This document shows positions 1 to 7,314 of a DNA stretch of 22,024 nt, one piece after another; position 1 is the stretch's first letter, and each line of letters opens with the position of its first letter. The position numbers were made by a program, and so were the translations under genes. Source of the DNA: a bacterium (GTDB lineage Bacteria > UBA10199 > DSSB01); assembly GCA_030426445.1 (NCBI GenBank), contig JAUHYS010000006.1:1-22024 (forward strand), written 5' to 3'. The notes beneath the pieces are model-generated. The model did not search any database. It was not told the origin of the DNA and saw only the letters and a program-made list of their open reading frames with translations.

Positions 1-1742
1 CTGTCACCGGAGAAACCGAACTCACACACATTATTCAAAAAGCGAGCCTGATAAAAACAAGTCCACTTTACTTGGCTACCGTGGTTTTGGTGATGATCGG
101 GGCATTCACAAAATCGGCACAGTTTCCTTTCCATTTTTGGCTTCCTGGAGCAATGGCCGCTCCCACACCGGTCAGTGCTTATTTGCATTCCGCAACCATG
201 GTCAAAGCAGGCATTTATCTTTTATTACGCTTACAGACTACCCTCGGAGAAACGGAACTTTGGCAAATGACACTCATGATTGGGGGAGCCATCACCATGC
301 TATTAGGTGCCATCATTGCTTTGGCTCAAGTCGATCTTAAAAAGCTACTCGCTTTTACCACCATCAGTGCTTTAGGTGTCTTAGTCTTTCTTTTGGGCTT
401 GGGAACTCAGGAGTCCATCAAAGCGCTTTTCATTTTTTTGATTGTACATGCTTTATACAAGGGTGCACTTTTTATGCTAACGGGCATTATCGATCAGCAG
501 ACCGGAACGCGCGACATCCGCAAATTAGGTCAATTAGCTAAGCAGATGCCGGTATCCGCCTTTGCGGTGGTTTTGGCGACTCTATCGATGGCAGGTATCC
601 CACCTTTACTGGGCTTTGTTGCCAAAGAAACTATGTATGAAGCAGCTTTACATAGTCATGCATTTTCGCAACTACAAACTAGCTTACTCATTTTGGTTAA
701 TTTATTGACTGTGACAGCCGCAATTATTGTCGGTTATGGAGTTTTCTTTGGCAAACAAAATAGTATTCAAGGCGAAATAAAGGAAACCCATTTTAAAATG
801 TATTTAGGCCCCTGTGTTTTATCCTTACTCAGTATTTCGATGGGAATCCTGGTATACCCGATTTTAAACCCACTTATTTCAAGTGCTACAACAGTCATGG
901 ATTCTTCTGCAAAAGCTTCCCACATTCAATTATGGCATGGTTTTAATTTTGTCTTAGCTCTCAGTGGATTGACTTTACTTTTAGGTTTTCTTTTATGGTT
1001 TAAAAGAGAGTTTTTTCTCAATTGGGGAAAATCATGGGTTAATTTTGTCCAGCGCTTTGGACCCTCGGGGCTCTACGAAAAAAGCTTAGAGAGCTTATTA
1101 GCTTTTGCACGTATTTTAACTCAATTTTTCCAACATGGTAATCTAAGAAACTACTTAGCCAGCATCATTTGTTTTTCTTTAGTGGTTCTTTCCTTGGCTT
1201 TATTCAAGTTCAGTCAATGGGATCAACCTATTTTAAGAGTCAGTTGGCTTAATCTATTATTTGTCTTATTTGTTTTGATACTCATTGGGCGTATGCTCGT
1301 TATTCGCTCACGGCTTAATTTATTAGTGCATATAGGCTGTGTGGGTTTACTCGTAACATTAATTTTTGCGGTTTTTTCTGCGCCCGACTTAGCCATTACC
1401 CAAGCTTTAATTGAGATACTCACAGTCATCCTTTTTATTCTGGCCGTTTACCGTTTGCCCAAATTTCAATCTTTTTCTAATTGGAAAAATCGACTGCGTG
1501 ATGCCATACTCGCTGTTGGGATGGGAACTTTGTTTACTATCATGCTGCTTCAGGCGGCGCGACAAACCGAGCACTCTATTTCATATTACTATGCTCAAAA
1601 TAGTTATTTGATGGCATTTGGAAAAAATGTGGTCAATGTGATTTTAGTCGATTTTCGAGCTTTTGATACCTTAGGTGAAATCACAGTCCTTGCGATGGCA
1701 GCCATGGGTATCTTTGCTTTATTAAAAAGAAAAGCCAAGTAG
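1..1742 (+). CDS. mrpA: Mrp antiporter subunit A, C-terminal part (5' end outside window)
   Basis: The reading frame is open from base 3, so the true start lies upstream; about 580 residues of a protein usually near 800 are seen. MrpA is the large membrane subunit of the Mrp/Mnh cation/proton antiporter and is related to NuoL of complex I. The sequence shows the NuoL/MrpA signature FPFHFWLPGAMAAPTPVSAY near the beginning, the lysine-containing helix VDLKKLLAFTTISALG, and many hydrophobic helices. The C-terminal MrpA-specific extension contains the APDLAITQALIEILTVILF segment and the final VVNVILVDFRAFDTLGEITVL segment, typical of the MbhD/MbhE-like domains fused to MrpA. The stop lies 4 bases before the mrpB start, so the genes are co-transcribed. 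Family assignment is secure; the transported cation cannot be read from sequence. Confidence 0.93.
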   Translation, partial: VTGETELTHIIQKASLIKTSPLYLATVVLVMIGAFTKSAQFPFHFWLPGAMAAPTPVSAYLHSATMVKAGIYLLLRLQTTLGETELWQMTLMIGGAITMLLGAIIALAQVDLKKLLAFTTISALGVLVFLLGLGTQESIKALFIFLIVHALYKGALFMLTGIIDQQTGTRDIRKLGQLAKQMPVSAFAVVLATLSMAGIPPLLGFVAKETMYEAALHSHAFSQLQTSLLILVNLLTVTAAIIVGYGVFFGKQNSIQGEIKETHFKMYLGPCVLSLLSISMGILVYPILNPLISSATTVMDSSAKASHIQLWHGFNFVLALSGLTLLLGFLLWFKREFFLNWGKSWVNFVQRFGPSGLYEKSLESLLAFARILTQFFQHGNLRNYLASIICFSLVVLSLALFKFSQWDQPILRVSWLNLLFVLFVLILIGRMLVIRSRLNLLVHIGCVGLLVTLIFAVFSAPDLAITQALIEILTVILFILAVYRLPKFQSFSNWKNRLRDAILAVGMGTLFTIMLLQAARQTEHSISYYYAQNSYLMAFGKNVVNVILVDFRAFDTLGEITVLAMAAMGIFALLKRKAK

Positions 1743-1746
1743 CTAT

Positions 1747-2131
1747 ATGAATTCAGTCATTTTAAAATCTGCCGAGCGCTTTATTTTTCCGATTCAATGT
1801 TTGATGGCCTTGTTTTTTTTACTTCGTGGCCATAATGAACCCGGTGGAGGTTTTATCGGCGGGCTGATTATGGCCTGTGCCTTTACTCTAAAAAAAATGG
1901 CCATCGGTTACGAAAGTAATTTTTGGTTCCGTTTTTTTCCCCCTAGACGTTTGATTCAAATAGGCTGGTGGTTGGCTCTACTTAGCGGTTTTTTTGCTAT
2001 TGTAAAATCCCAGCCATTTTTAACCGGAATTTGGGGACCAAGTGTTTTCGTTTCTATTATTTGATTTGGGTGTCTTTTTTTTAGTTTGGGGAATGGTAAC
2101 AGGTATCGTTGTGCTTTTATCAGAGGATTAA
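1747..2131 (+). pseudogene. mrpB: Mrp antiporter subunit B, apparent frameshift
   Basis: The ATG at 1747 opens a 105-residue frame with MrpB features: an N-terminal helix, the conserved LRGHNEPGGGFIGGL segment, and a later TGIWGPSV segment. The frame stops at TGA 2062-2064, before the last helix. One frame over (+1), the DNA encodes the expected MrpB ending, LLFDLGVFFLVWGMVTGIVV, running to TAA 2129-2131, three bases before mrpC. The two frames together give a normal-length MrpB of about 128 residues. One extra base between roughly 2030 and 2056 explains the break: a real mutation, an assembly error in the homopolymer-rich stretch, or a +1 recoding event at ATT TGA. If real and not recoded, the antiporter would lack the final MrpB helix. 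Confidence 0.85.
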
Positions 2132-2133
2132 AA

Positions 2134-2478
2134 ATGGGTTTCTCTTTTATTTTAATGAGTGGTATTTTTTTTGCTGCGGGAATTTATTTCTTGTTGAGAC
2201 GAAGCTTGCTCAAATTGCTTTTTGGAGTTTTGTTTTTAAGCCATGCAGTTAATTTGATTCTTTTCTTTTCTGCAGGTTTATATAAAGCCAAGCCAGCAAT
2301 TATTTCTGAAGGGGCCCAGCAATTATCTTTTCCCTATGCAGACCCGCTTTCGCAAGCACTCATTTTAACCGCTATTGTCATTGGTTTTGGTATGCAGGCT
2401 TTTTTTATTGTCCTCATCTATCGAGTGTATAAATCGATTGGCACAGACGATGTCGATAAAATCAGGAGTGGTGAATAA
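2134..2478 (+). CDS. mrpC: Mrp antiporter subunit C
   Basis: This 114-residue membrane protein has three predicted helices and is the NuoK-like subunit of the Mrp antiporter. The pattern of glycine-rich first helix, then LLFGVLFLSHAVNLILFF, then DPLSQALILTAIVIGFGMQA is characteristic of MrpC/NuoK; the DPLxQALxLTAIVI stretch is the most diagnostic. I chose the ATG at 2134 over an in-frame upstream ATG at 2086. It starts the conserved protein, has GAGG (2123-2126) about 7 bases upstream, and follows the stop of the shifted mrpB frame by two bases. Its TAA shares a base with the ATG of mrpD (TAATG), indicating translational coupling. Confidence 0.93.
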   Translation: MGFSFILMSGIFFAAGIYFLLRRSLLKLLFGVLFLSHAVNLILFFSAGLYKAKPAIISEGAQQLSFPYADPLSQALILTAIVIGFGMQAFFIVLIYRVYKSIGTDDVDKIRSGE

Positions 2479-3980
2479 TGCAATGGATCCTGATAGCTCC
2501 GATTATTCTTCCACTTTTAACGGCCATCTTGGCTTTTAGCTTAAGTGCATTTGTTAAGACGCAACGCTTTATCAGTGTCCTCAGTTTTACACTTCATTTA
2601 GCTATTTCGATATTTATCTTTCAAAAAGTTCAAAACGAAGGTCTCCAAGTTTTGTGGTTGGGAAACTGGCAGCCTCCATTTGGTATCAATATTATTATTG
2701 ATCCGTTCAGTTCTATCATGTTGTTAGCTTCCAGTTTACTAGCCTTGAGTGTCTCTGTTTTTAGTTGGTCTCAAGGAATTGGTTCTAGAGAAAAAGAACT
2801 TGGTTATTATCCTTTAATCCATTTGTTGTTTATGGGAGTTTGTGGGTCTTTTTTGACTGGAGACCTTTTTAATCTTTTTGTTTGTTTCGAAATTATGCTG
2901 ATGGCCTCCTTTGTTTTAATGAGTTTAGAAAAAAAACGCACTCGTATTGAAGGCGCCATTAAATATGTCACCCTTAATTTATTGGCGTCAGCCTTTTTCC
3001 TGGCTGCCCTGGGATTGCTTTATGGTAACTTAGGTACTCTCAATATTGCCGACTTAGGGAGGAAGATTGCACTTTACCCTCCATCTCAACTCATGATGCC
3101 AGCGCTTCTTATGACGATTGCGTTTGGAATTAAAGCAGGTGTTTTTCCTCTTTATTTTTGGTTACCGGCTTCGTACCCTCAGTTACCTTCCGCTATGGTA
3201 GCCTTATTTGGAGGCCTACTCACCAAGGTAGGTGTTTATGCTTTGTTTCGAGTCTGGACCATTGTTTTTGTTGAGTTACACCATTTTATTCATCCATGGT
3301 TGATCATTATTGCGTGTGCAACCATGGTTTTAGGCGTCCTGGGTGCAGTAGTTCAGTACGAGATTAAAAAACTCCTTTCTTTTCATATTATCAGTCAGAT
3401 TGGTTACATGGTTTTAGGTTTGGCTTTCCTTTCTAAAGCCGCAATTGCCGCTGCTATATATTTTGTCATTCACAATATGTTTGCCAAAACCAATCTTTAC
3501 TTGGTGGGAGGCGCATTAGAACACTCTGTAGGCAATACTGAGCTCAAAAAAATGGGAGGCTTTATTAAAAGCTTACCTTTTTTGGCAGTTTTATTTTTAA
3601 TTTCTGCATTAGGTTTAGCGGGAATTCCACCACTCTCCGGTTTTTTTGCTAAGTTTCTATTGATTAAAGAAGTACTGGATCAAAGATCTTATCTTGCAGC
3701 AGGAATCGCTCTTGGAGTCAGTCTGTTGACTTTATTTTCCATGCTAAAGATTTGGGCAGAGGCTTTTTGGAAAGATAACCCCAATACGACAAACTCCTCT
3801 ATTGTCAATCAAGTGATTAAACTTCCAAAAAGTATGTATTTTGCAATGAGTCTTTTAGCTGCTGCGACTTGTTTATTAGGGCTTCAAGGGCACCATATCT
3901 TTACCTGGGCATTAGAGGCAGCAGAAGTTCTGATGCAAAAAGAAATTTATATTAATGCTGTGTTAGGGGCTCAATCATGA
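2478..3980 (+). CDS. mrpD: Mrp antiporter subunit D
   Basis: This 500-residue polytopic membrane protein is a homologue of the proton-pumping NuoM/NuoN subunits and forms one of the two large ion-translocating modules of the Mrp complex. Visible signatures are GDLFNLFVCFEIMLMASFVL with its conserved glutamate in the transmembrane region, the LPASYPQLPSAMVALFGGLL loop with the following TKVGVYALFR segment, and the YEIKKLLSFHIISQIGYM lysine helix. Length is normal for MrpD. The start overlaps the mrpC stop (TAATG) and the end overlaps mrpE by four bases (ATGA). Confidence 0.95.
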   Translation: MQWILIAPIILPLLTAILAFSLSAFVKTQRFISVLSFTLHLAISIFIFQKVQNEGLQVLWLGNWQPPFGINIIIDPFSSIMLLASSLLALSVSVFSWSQGIGSREKELGYYPLIHLLFMGVCGSFLTGDLFNLFVCFEIMLMASFVLMSLEKKRTRIEGAIKYVTLNLLASAFFLAALGLLYGNLGTLNIADLGRKIALYPPSQLMMPALLMTIAFGIKAGVFPLYFWLPASYPQLPSAMVALFGGLLTKVGVYALFRVWTIVFVELHHFIHPWLIIIACATMVLGVLGAVVQYEIKKLLSFHIISQIGYMVLGLAFLSKAAIAAAIYFVIHNMFAKTNLYLVGGALEHSVGNTELKKMGGFIKSLPFLAVLFLISALGLAGIPPLSGFFAKFLLIKEVLDQRSYLAAGIALGVSLLTLFSMLKIWAEAFWKDNPNTTNSSIVNQVIKLPKSMYFAMSLLAAATCLLGLQGHHIFTWALEAAEVLMQKEIYINAVLGAQS

Positions 3981-4312
3981 AGTTTTTTTTTCGAATCTAT
4001 GCCGTGCTCAGATTCATTCTTTTTTATCTAAAGGAATTATTGGTGGCTAATTTAATCCTTGCCTATGATGCCCTGACGCCCCGTCACCACATGCGCCCCG
4101 GAGTGGTTGCGGTTCCTTTAGATATTCAGTCCGACTTAGAGCTTGTCATGTTGACCAATCTTATTTCTATGACACCGGGAACTTTATCTTTAGATGTTTC
4201 CTCAGATAGAAAAACCCTCTTTGTCCATGTGATGTATTTAAAAGATAAGAATATTTTTATTCAAAGTATAAAAAATAAAATGGAAAGATATATATTGGAG
4301 ATACTGAGATGA
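3977..4312 (+). CDS. mrpE: Mrp antiporter subunit E
   Basis: This 111-residue protein has one or two N-terminal hydrophobic segments followed by a small soluble domain. The soluble part carries the MrpE hallmark LELVMLTNLISMTPGTLSLD and a following LFVHVMYL strand. It is at the short end for MrpE, which is often about 160 residues; the shortening is in the N-terminal membrane part. The ATG overlaps the mrpD stop and its own stop overlaps the mrpF start, both as ATGA, typical of a coupled operon. MrpE is needed for full activity of the antiporter complex in characterised systems. Confidence 0.9.
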   Translation: MKFFFRIYAVLRFILFYLKELLVANLILAYDALTPRHHMRPGVVAVPLDIQSDLELVMLTNLISMTPGTLSLDVSSDRKTLFVHVMYLKDKNIFIQSIKNKMERYILEILR

Positions 4313-4581
4313 AGATTACCATGTGGGTACAATACACAGCCTTTGGCCTTTTAGCAGTAGCGGCCTTATTAGCCTTATTGCGCTTACTTAAAGGCCCAAC
4401 TTTAACCGATCGCCTGGTGGCCTTTGATTTACTTGCCATCATAGGAGTGGGCTTGATGGTTATGTTGGCTGCCACAACTCAAATGCTGTATTTTTTTGAT
4501 TCGGTTTTAATTTGGTCTTTCTTGGCATTTATAGGAACCGCTGCATTTGCCAAACATTTAGAAAAAAAGGCTCAAGCATAA
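4309..4581 (+). CDS. mrpF: Mrp antiporter subunit F
   Basis: This 90-residue membrane protein has three hydrophobic helices. The segment LLKGPTLTDRLVAFDLLAIIGVG between the first and second helices is the diagnostic MrpF/PhaF signature (GPTxxDRxxAxD). It is a small structural subunit of the antiporter. It starts on the ATGA overlap with mrpE, and its TAA overlaps the mrpG ATG by one base. Confidence 0.93.
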   Translation: MKITMWVQYTAFGLLAVAALLALLRLLKGPTLTDRLVAFDLLAIIGVGLMVMLAATTQMLYFFDSVLIWSFLAFIGTAAFAKHLEKKAQA

Positions 4582-4922
4582 TGCAAGTACTGATCTCCAT
4601 TTTAATCTTAATTGGCTGTCTCTTTATTTTTTTAGCTGCTTTGGGAGTATACCGTTTTCCGGATCTTTTTAGCCGCTTACATGCAGCCTCCAAAGCGGCT
4701 TCTTTTGGTCTTTCTTGTCTTGTGTTAGGAGTCATTTTTTATTTAAAGGACTTTAGAGTGACTGTAGAAGGGGTTATTGTGATCTTTTTTACCTACCTTA
4801 CTTTACCGATTGCCTCGCATTTAATTGCTCGGGCTTCTTACTTTTTGCGAACCCCTTGCTGGAAAGCTACAGTGATCGATGAATTGGAAACAAGTTTAAA
4901 TAAAGACAAAAAAATCACCTAA
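4581..4922 (+). CDS. mrpG: Mrp antiporter subunit G
   Basis: This 113-residue membrane protein is the last gene of the operon. It has three hydrophobic helices and the MrpG signature LGVYRFPDLFSRLHAASKA, where RFPDxxxRLHAxxK is highly conserved. I chose the ATG at 4581, which overlaps the mrpF stop (TAATG), rather than an upstream in-frame ATG at 4512 that would add residues out of register with the family. The tail is charged (NKDKK). No convincing intrinsic terminator follows; the next gene is convergent, about 40 bases away. Confidence 0.93.
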   Translation: MQVLISILILIGCLFIFLAALGVYRFPDLFSRLHAASKAASFGLSCLVLGVIFYLKDFRVTVEGVIVIFFTYLTLPIASHLIARASYFLRTPCWKATVIDELETSLNKDKKIT

Positions 4923-4962
4923 GGTTTTTAGTTGTGGGTCTTTGTTATGCTGGGGGCTAATT

Positions 4963-5799
4963 CTAATACAACATTGGTTTAGCCAAACCCAGTTGAATCA
5001 TTTGAGCATTCAAAAAAATCCCCTTGTAAAAAATTTTTTCTAGATCCTTCCAAACCGGGTGGTAAAGGATGTCCCCAATAAAACGACCAAAAGAATCCGT
5101 TTTATAGGTAATCAAAATAAAGCGATCTAAAGGGCCTAAAGTGTTTTGCAAAAACTCTTTGCCCTGGAGAGCCAGCTCATGCTTTGGGCCGTGGAGTTCC
5201 GGTGTGTTGACACCGCGTAGTCGCACCGTCATCTTACGCCAAGTGTCAAAACCTTGATCGACCATGACATCGGGGGTGTCTCCGTCTTTTACACGCAAAA
5301 GTCTTGCCGAAAAAACAAAGAGGGGAGAAGTCGGGCGTTGTAGAATAGGAGCTTTTGAGTTTATTTTTGCCCATTGATAGAGATCTCTTTTGATGGCCCG
5401 GTGCATTTGCGGAGCCGAGAGCTCGTCTTCGACCGCTTGTTCTAAATAAAAGAGGGCTTCTTTAGGGTCTTCGATAGGAAGAATTTGCTTACAATGCGAC
5501 CATTTTAAATGCCTTTGTTGCAAAACCTTGGGAAGTGTTTTAGGGAAACGCTGGTAAAATTGTTGAATATCATAAAAGTAAGACTTTTGTCTCTGCAGAT
5601 CCTCTGCTAGGTGGGCAATGTAAGCCATTTTTTGTTTAGGGCCGAGGGTTTTCTTGACTGCATAGATGATTTCCCCTATTTCCCAGTAGCTTTTGATGCG
5701 GGACTCATGATAGTTTTCTTCATCTGTTGCAGGAAGCATGCGTTTAAGTTTTTGTACGAGTTTCTGATAGTTTTTTGATTTAAAAAAATCTTTTTCCAT
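4963..5799 (-). CDS. DUF1016/YhcG-type N-terminal domain fused to a staphylococcal-nuclease-like domain
   Basis: This 278-residue soluble protein has two recognisable parts. Residues about 35-140 match the DUF1016 N-terminal (YhcG_N) pattern: SYWEIGEIIY, a helical FYQRFP stretch, LKWSHCKQIL, then the FYLEQAVEDELSAPQMHRAIK run. Residues about 162-277 look like a thermonuclease (SNase) domain: VKDGDT (D172, D174, T175) for calcium binding, VRLRGVNTPE with R193 and E201 at the Arg35/Glu43 positions, and SFGR with R239 at the Arg87 position. Asn198 replaces the usual Asp40. DUF1016 proteins normally end in a PDDEXK nuclease, so the nuclease module seems exchanged. AAGGA six bases before the ATG supports the start. 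No signal peptide, so it is probably cytoplasmic. Function is unknown; a role in DNA or RNA cleavage is inferred. Confidence 0.8.
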   Translation of the reverse strand: MEKDFFKSKNYQKLVQKLKRMLPATDEENYHESRIKSYWEIGEIIYAVKKTLGPKQKMAYIAHLAEDLQRQKSYFYDIQQFYQRFPKTLPKVLQQRHLKWSHCKQILPIEDPKEALFYLEQAVEDELSAPQMHRAIKRDLYQWAKINSKAPILQRPTSPLFVFSARLLRVKDGDTPDVMVDQGFDTWRKMTVRLRGVNTPELHGPKHELALQGKEFLQNTLGPLDRFILITYKTDSFGRFIGDILYHPVWKDLEKIFYKGIFLNAQMIQLGLAKPMLY

Positions 5800-5869
5800 A
5801 GGGCTTCCTTATGGTTAAAATGAAGATTAAAAATAGAAATTTAAAGAGGTTTATATAGTTAGACTTTTT

Positions 5870-6060
5870 TCCAAACCGTCGAGAGCAGCCCAAGGACAAG
5901 GCGGTTGAGAAGACTGGCTTACGTTCCATGGCCGAAGGCGTAGCGTGACTAGATTGAGGCCAATGATAAAACTAGCTCGACGAAACCAACACAGTCATTG
6001 AGCTGCGCAACAGGTTTGTAAAGAAGTCTATAATTGACTAAAATTTACACAGCCATAACA
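5870..6060. other. GC-richer self-complementary intergenic segment, candidate structured RNA or repeat element
   Basis: The 348-base gap between the nuclease and aminotransferase genes has no credible open frame. Its middle part (about 5,876-6,015) is visibly GC-richer than both AT-rich flanks. CGTCGAG (5877-5883) is perfectly complementary to CTCGACG (5976-5982), closing a ~100-base domain. Inside, TTACG and CGTAG (with a G-U pair) can enclose a GCC/GGC mini-hairpin, and TGGC/GCCA can pair. A terminator-like hairpin follows at 6084-6120. TATAAT occurs at 6029-6034 without a good -35 box, and TTGACT (6034-6039) with TAACAT 16 bases later is a weak promoter candidate for the aminotransferase. 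I recognise no known RNA family. Confidence 0.35.
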
Positions 6061-6083
6061 TTAACTACTTGAAATAACAAAAC

Positions 6084-6120
6084 AAAAATTTCCATCGTTT
6101 CCACTAAAATGGAAATTTTT
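6084..6120. terminator. Intrinsic-terminator-like hairpin upstream of the aminotransferase gene
   Basis: A perfect 12-base-pair inverted repeat (arms 6084-6095 and 6109-6120, 13-base loop) ends in a run of T on the plus strand; on the minus strand the sequence beyond it is also T-rich (GTTTTGTTATTTC). It sits 27 bases before the next start codon. It could end a transcript from the preceding intergenic segment or act as an attenuator in the leader of the aminotransferase gene. The stem is AT-rich, so strength is uncertain. Confidence 0.55.
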
Positions 6121-6147
6121 CATTAAATATTAAAGGAGAAAATTAAA

Positions 6148-7287
6148 ATGTACCGTTATCGTCTCATGGCACCAGGGCCGACTCCCGTACCCGAATCCGT
6201 TTTATTAAAAATGGCTCAACCAATTATTCATCATCGTACGGCAGCCTTTGAAAAAATCGTTGAAAAAGTTAGAGAAGGTCTCAAATGGCTCTATCAGACC
6301 GAGAATGAAATTCTCATGTTTGCCAGCAGTGGTAGTGGGGCCATGGAAGCTTCGGTGGTCAACCTGATGCGCAAAGGTGACCGCGCACTTTGCATCGATG
6401 GCGGCAAGTTTGGTGAGAGGTGGGGAGACATCTGTCAAGGCTATGGTCTAGATCATGATGTGATTAAAGTAGAGTGGGGCCAAGCAGTAGACCCTAAAAT
6501 TGTCGAAGAAAAACTGAAGCAAAATAAATACCGCGCTATCTTTACAACGGCTTCCGAGACTTCGACAGGTGTTTTACACCCGATTGCAGAACTGGCTAAG
6601 TTAACGAAAGATCTTCCCGAGACCGCGTTGGTAGTCGACGGAATCACTGCATTGGGTGTGACCAACATGCCGACAGATGATTGGGGCATCGATGTCTTGG
6701 TCAGTGGTTCGCAAAAGGCTTTGATGCTACCGCCGGGTCTTTCTTTTGCTTCCTTAAGTAAAAAAGCGATTGCCCTTAGCGAAAGCAGTGACTTGCCAAA
6801 ATTTTATTTCAACTTCAAAAAAGAACTCGCTTCAATACAAAAAAATACGACGGCTTGGACGCCTGCGGTTTCTTTAATTATTGGCTTAGAAGAAGTGCTG
6901 CGTTTGATGAAAGAAGAAGGTCTAGAAAATGTTTTTAAACGCCATGAATTGCTTGCAAAAGCCACCCGGGCTGCGCTTAAAGCGATGGGGTTAAAGTTAT
7001 TTGCTCCGGACGCGCCTTCTCCTGCAGTGACAGCGGTTTATGCTCCCGATAATATGGATGCGGGAGTCATTGTCAAAGGCCTGCGCGATCAATTTAATAT
7101 GACCATTGCGGGCGGGCAGGCAGCAGCGAAAGGTAAAATATTCAGAATCGGTCATATTGGATATTATGACCCGATGGATACGGTTAATGTGATCTCTGCG
7201 GTTGAGTCTGTGTTGATTAAAAATGGCTACGACTTAAAACCGGGCACCGGGGTCGGAGCAGCTCTAGAAGTGATTTCTGGCGTTTAA
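6148..7287 (+). CDS. Class V PLP-dependent aminotransferase, probable phosphoserine or serine/alanine-glyoxylate type
   Basis: This 379-residue soluble enzyme belongs to the class V aminotransferase family that includes alanine-glyoxylate and serine-pyruvate aminotransferases. The N-terminal APGPTPVPESVL, the HHRTAAFE motif, the SGSGAMEAS cofactor-phosphate loop, VVDGIT with Asp164 expected to contact the pyridine nitrogen, and SGSQKALMLPPG with Lys190 as the Schiff-base lysine are all visible. Length is normal. AAAGGAG lies about 8 bases before the ATG. Only 27 bases separate it from serA, so the two probably form a serine-synthesis operon in which this enzyme takes the place of SerC, converting phosphohydroxypyruvate to phosphoserine. 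That role is inferred from context; glyoxylate transamination is the alternative. Confidence 0.88.
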   Translation: MYRYRLMAPGPTPVPESVLLKMAQPIIHHRTAAFEKIVEKVREGLKWLYQTENEILMFASSGSGAMEASVVNLMRKGDRALCIDGGKFGERWGDICQGYGLDHDVIKVEWGQAVDPKIVEEKLKQNKYRAIFTTASETSTGVLHPIAELAKLTKDLPETALVVDGITALGVTNMPTDDWGIDVLVSGSQKALMLPPGLSFASLSKKAIALSESSDLPKFYFNFKKELASIQKNTTAWTPAVSLIIGLEEVLRLMKEEGLENVFKRHELLAKATRAALKAMGLKLFAPDAPSPAVTAVYAPDNMDAGVIVKGLRDQFNMTIAGGQAAAKGKIFRIGHIGYYDPMDTVNVISAVESVLIKNGYDLKPGTGVGAALEVISGV

Positions 7288-7314
7288 TATAAATTTACAA
7301 AGAAAGGAACTCTC

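Noticed and set aside
5877..5990. Resemblance of the intergenic segment to bacterial SRP or 6S RNA (an AGCAGCCCAAGG string).
   Set aside because: The paired SRP tetraloop element is missing, and the long unbroken hairpin of 6S RNA is not present.
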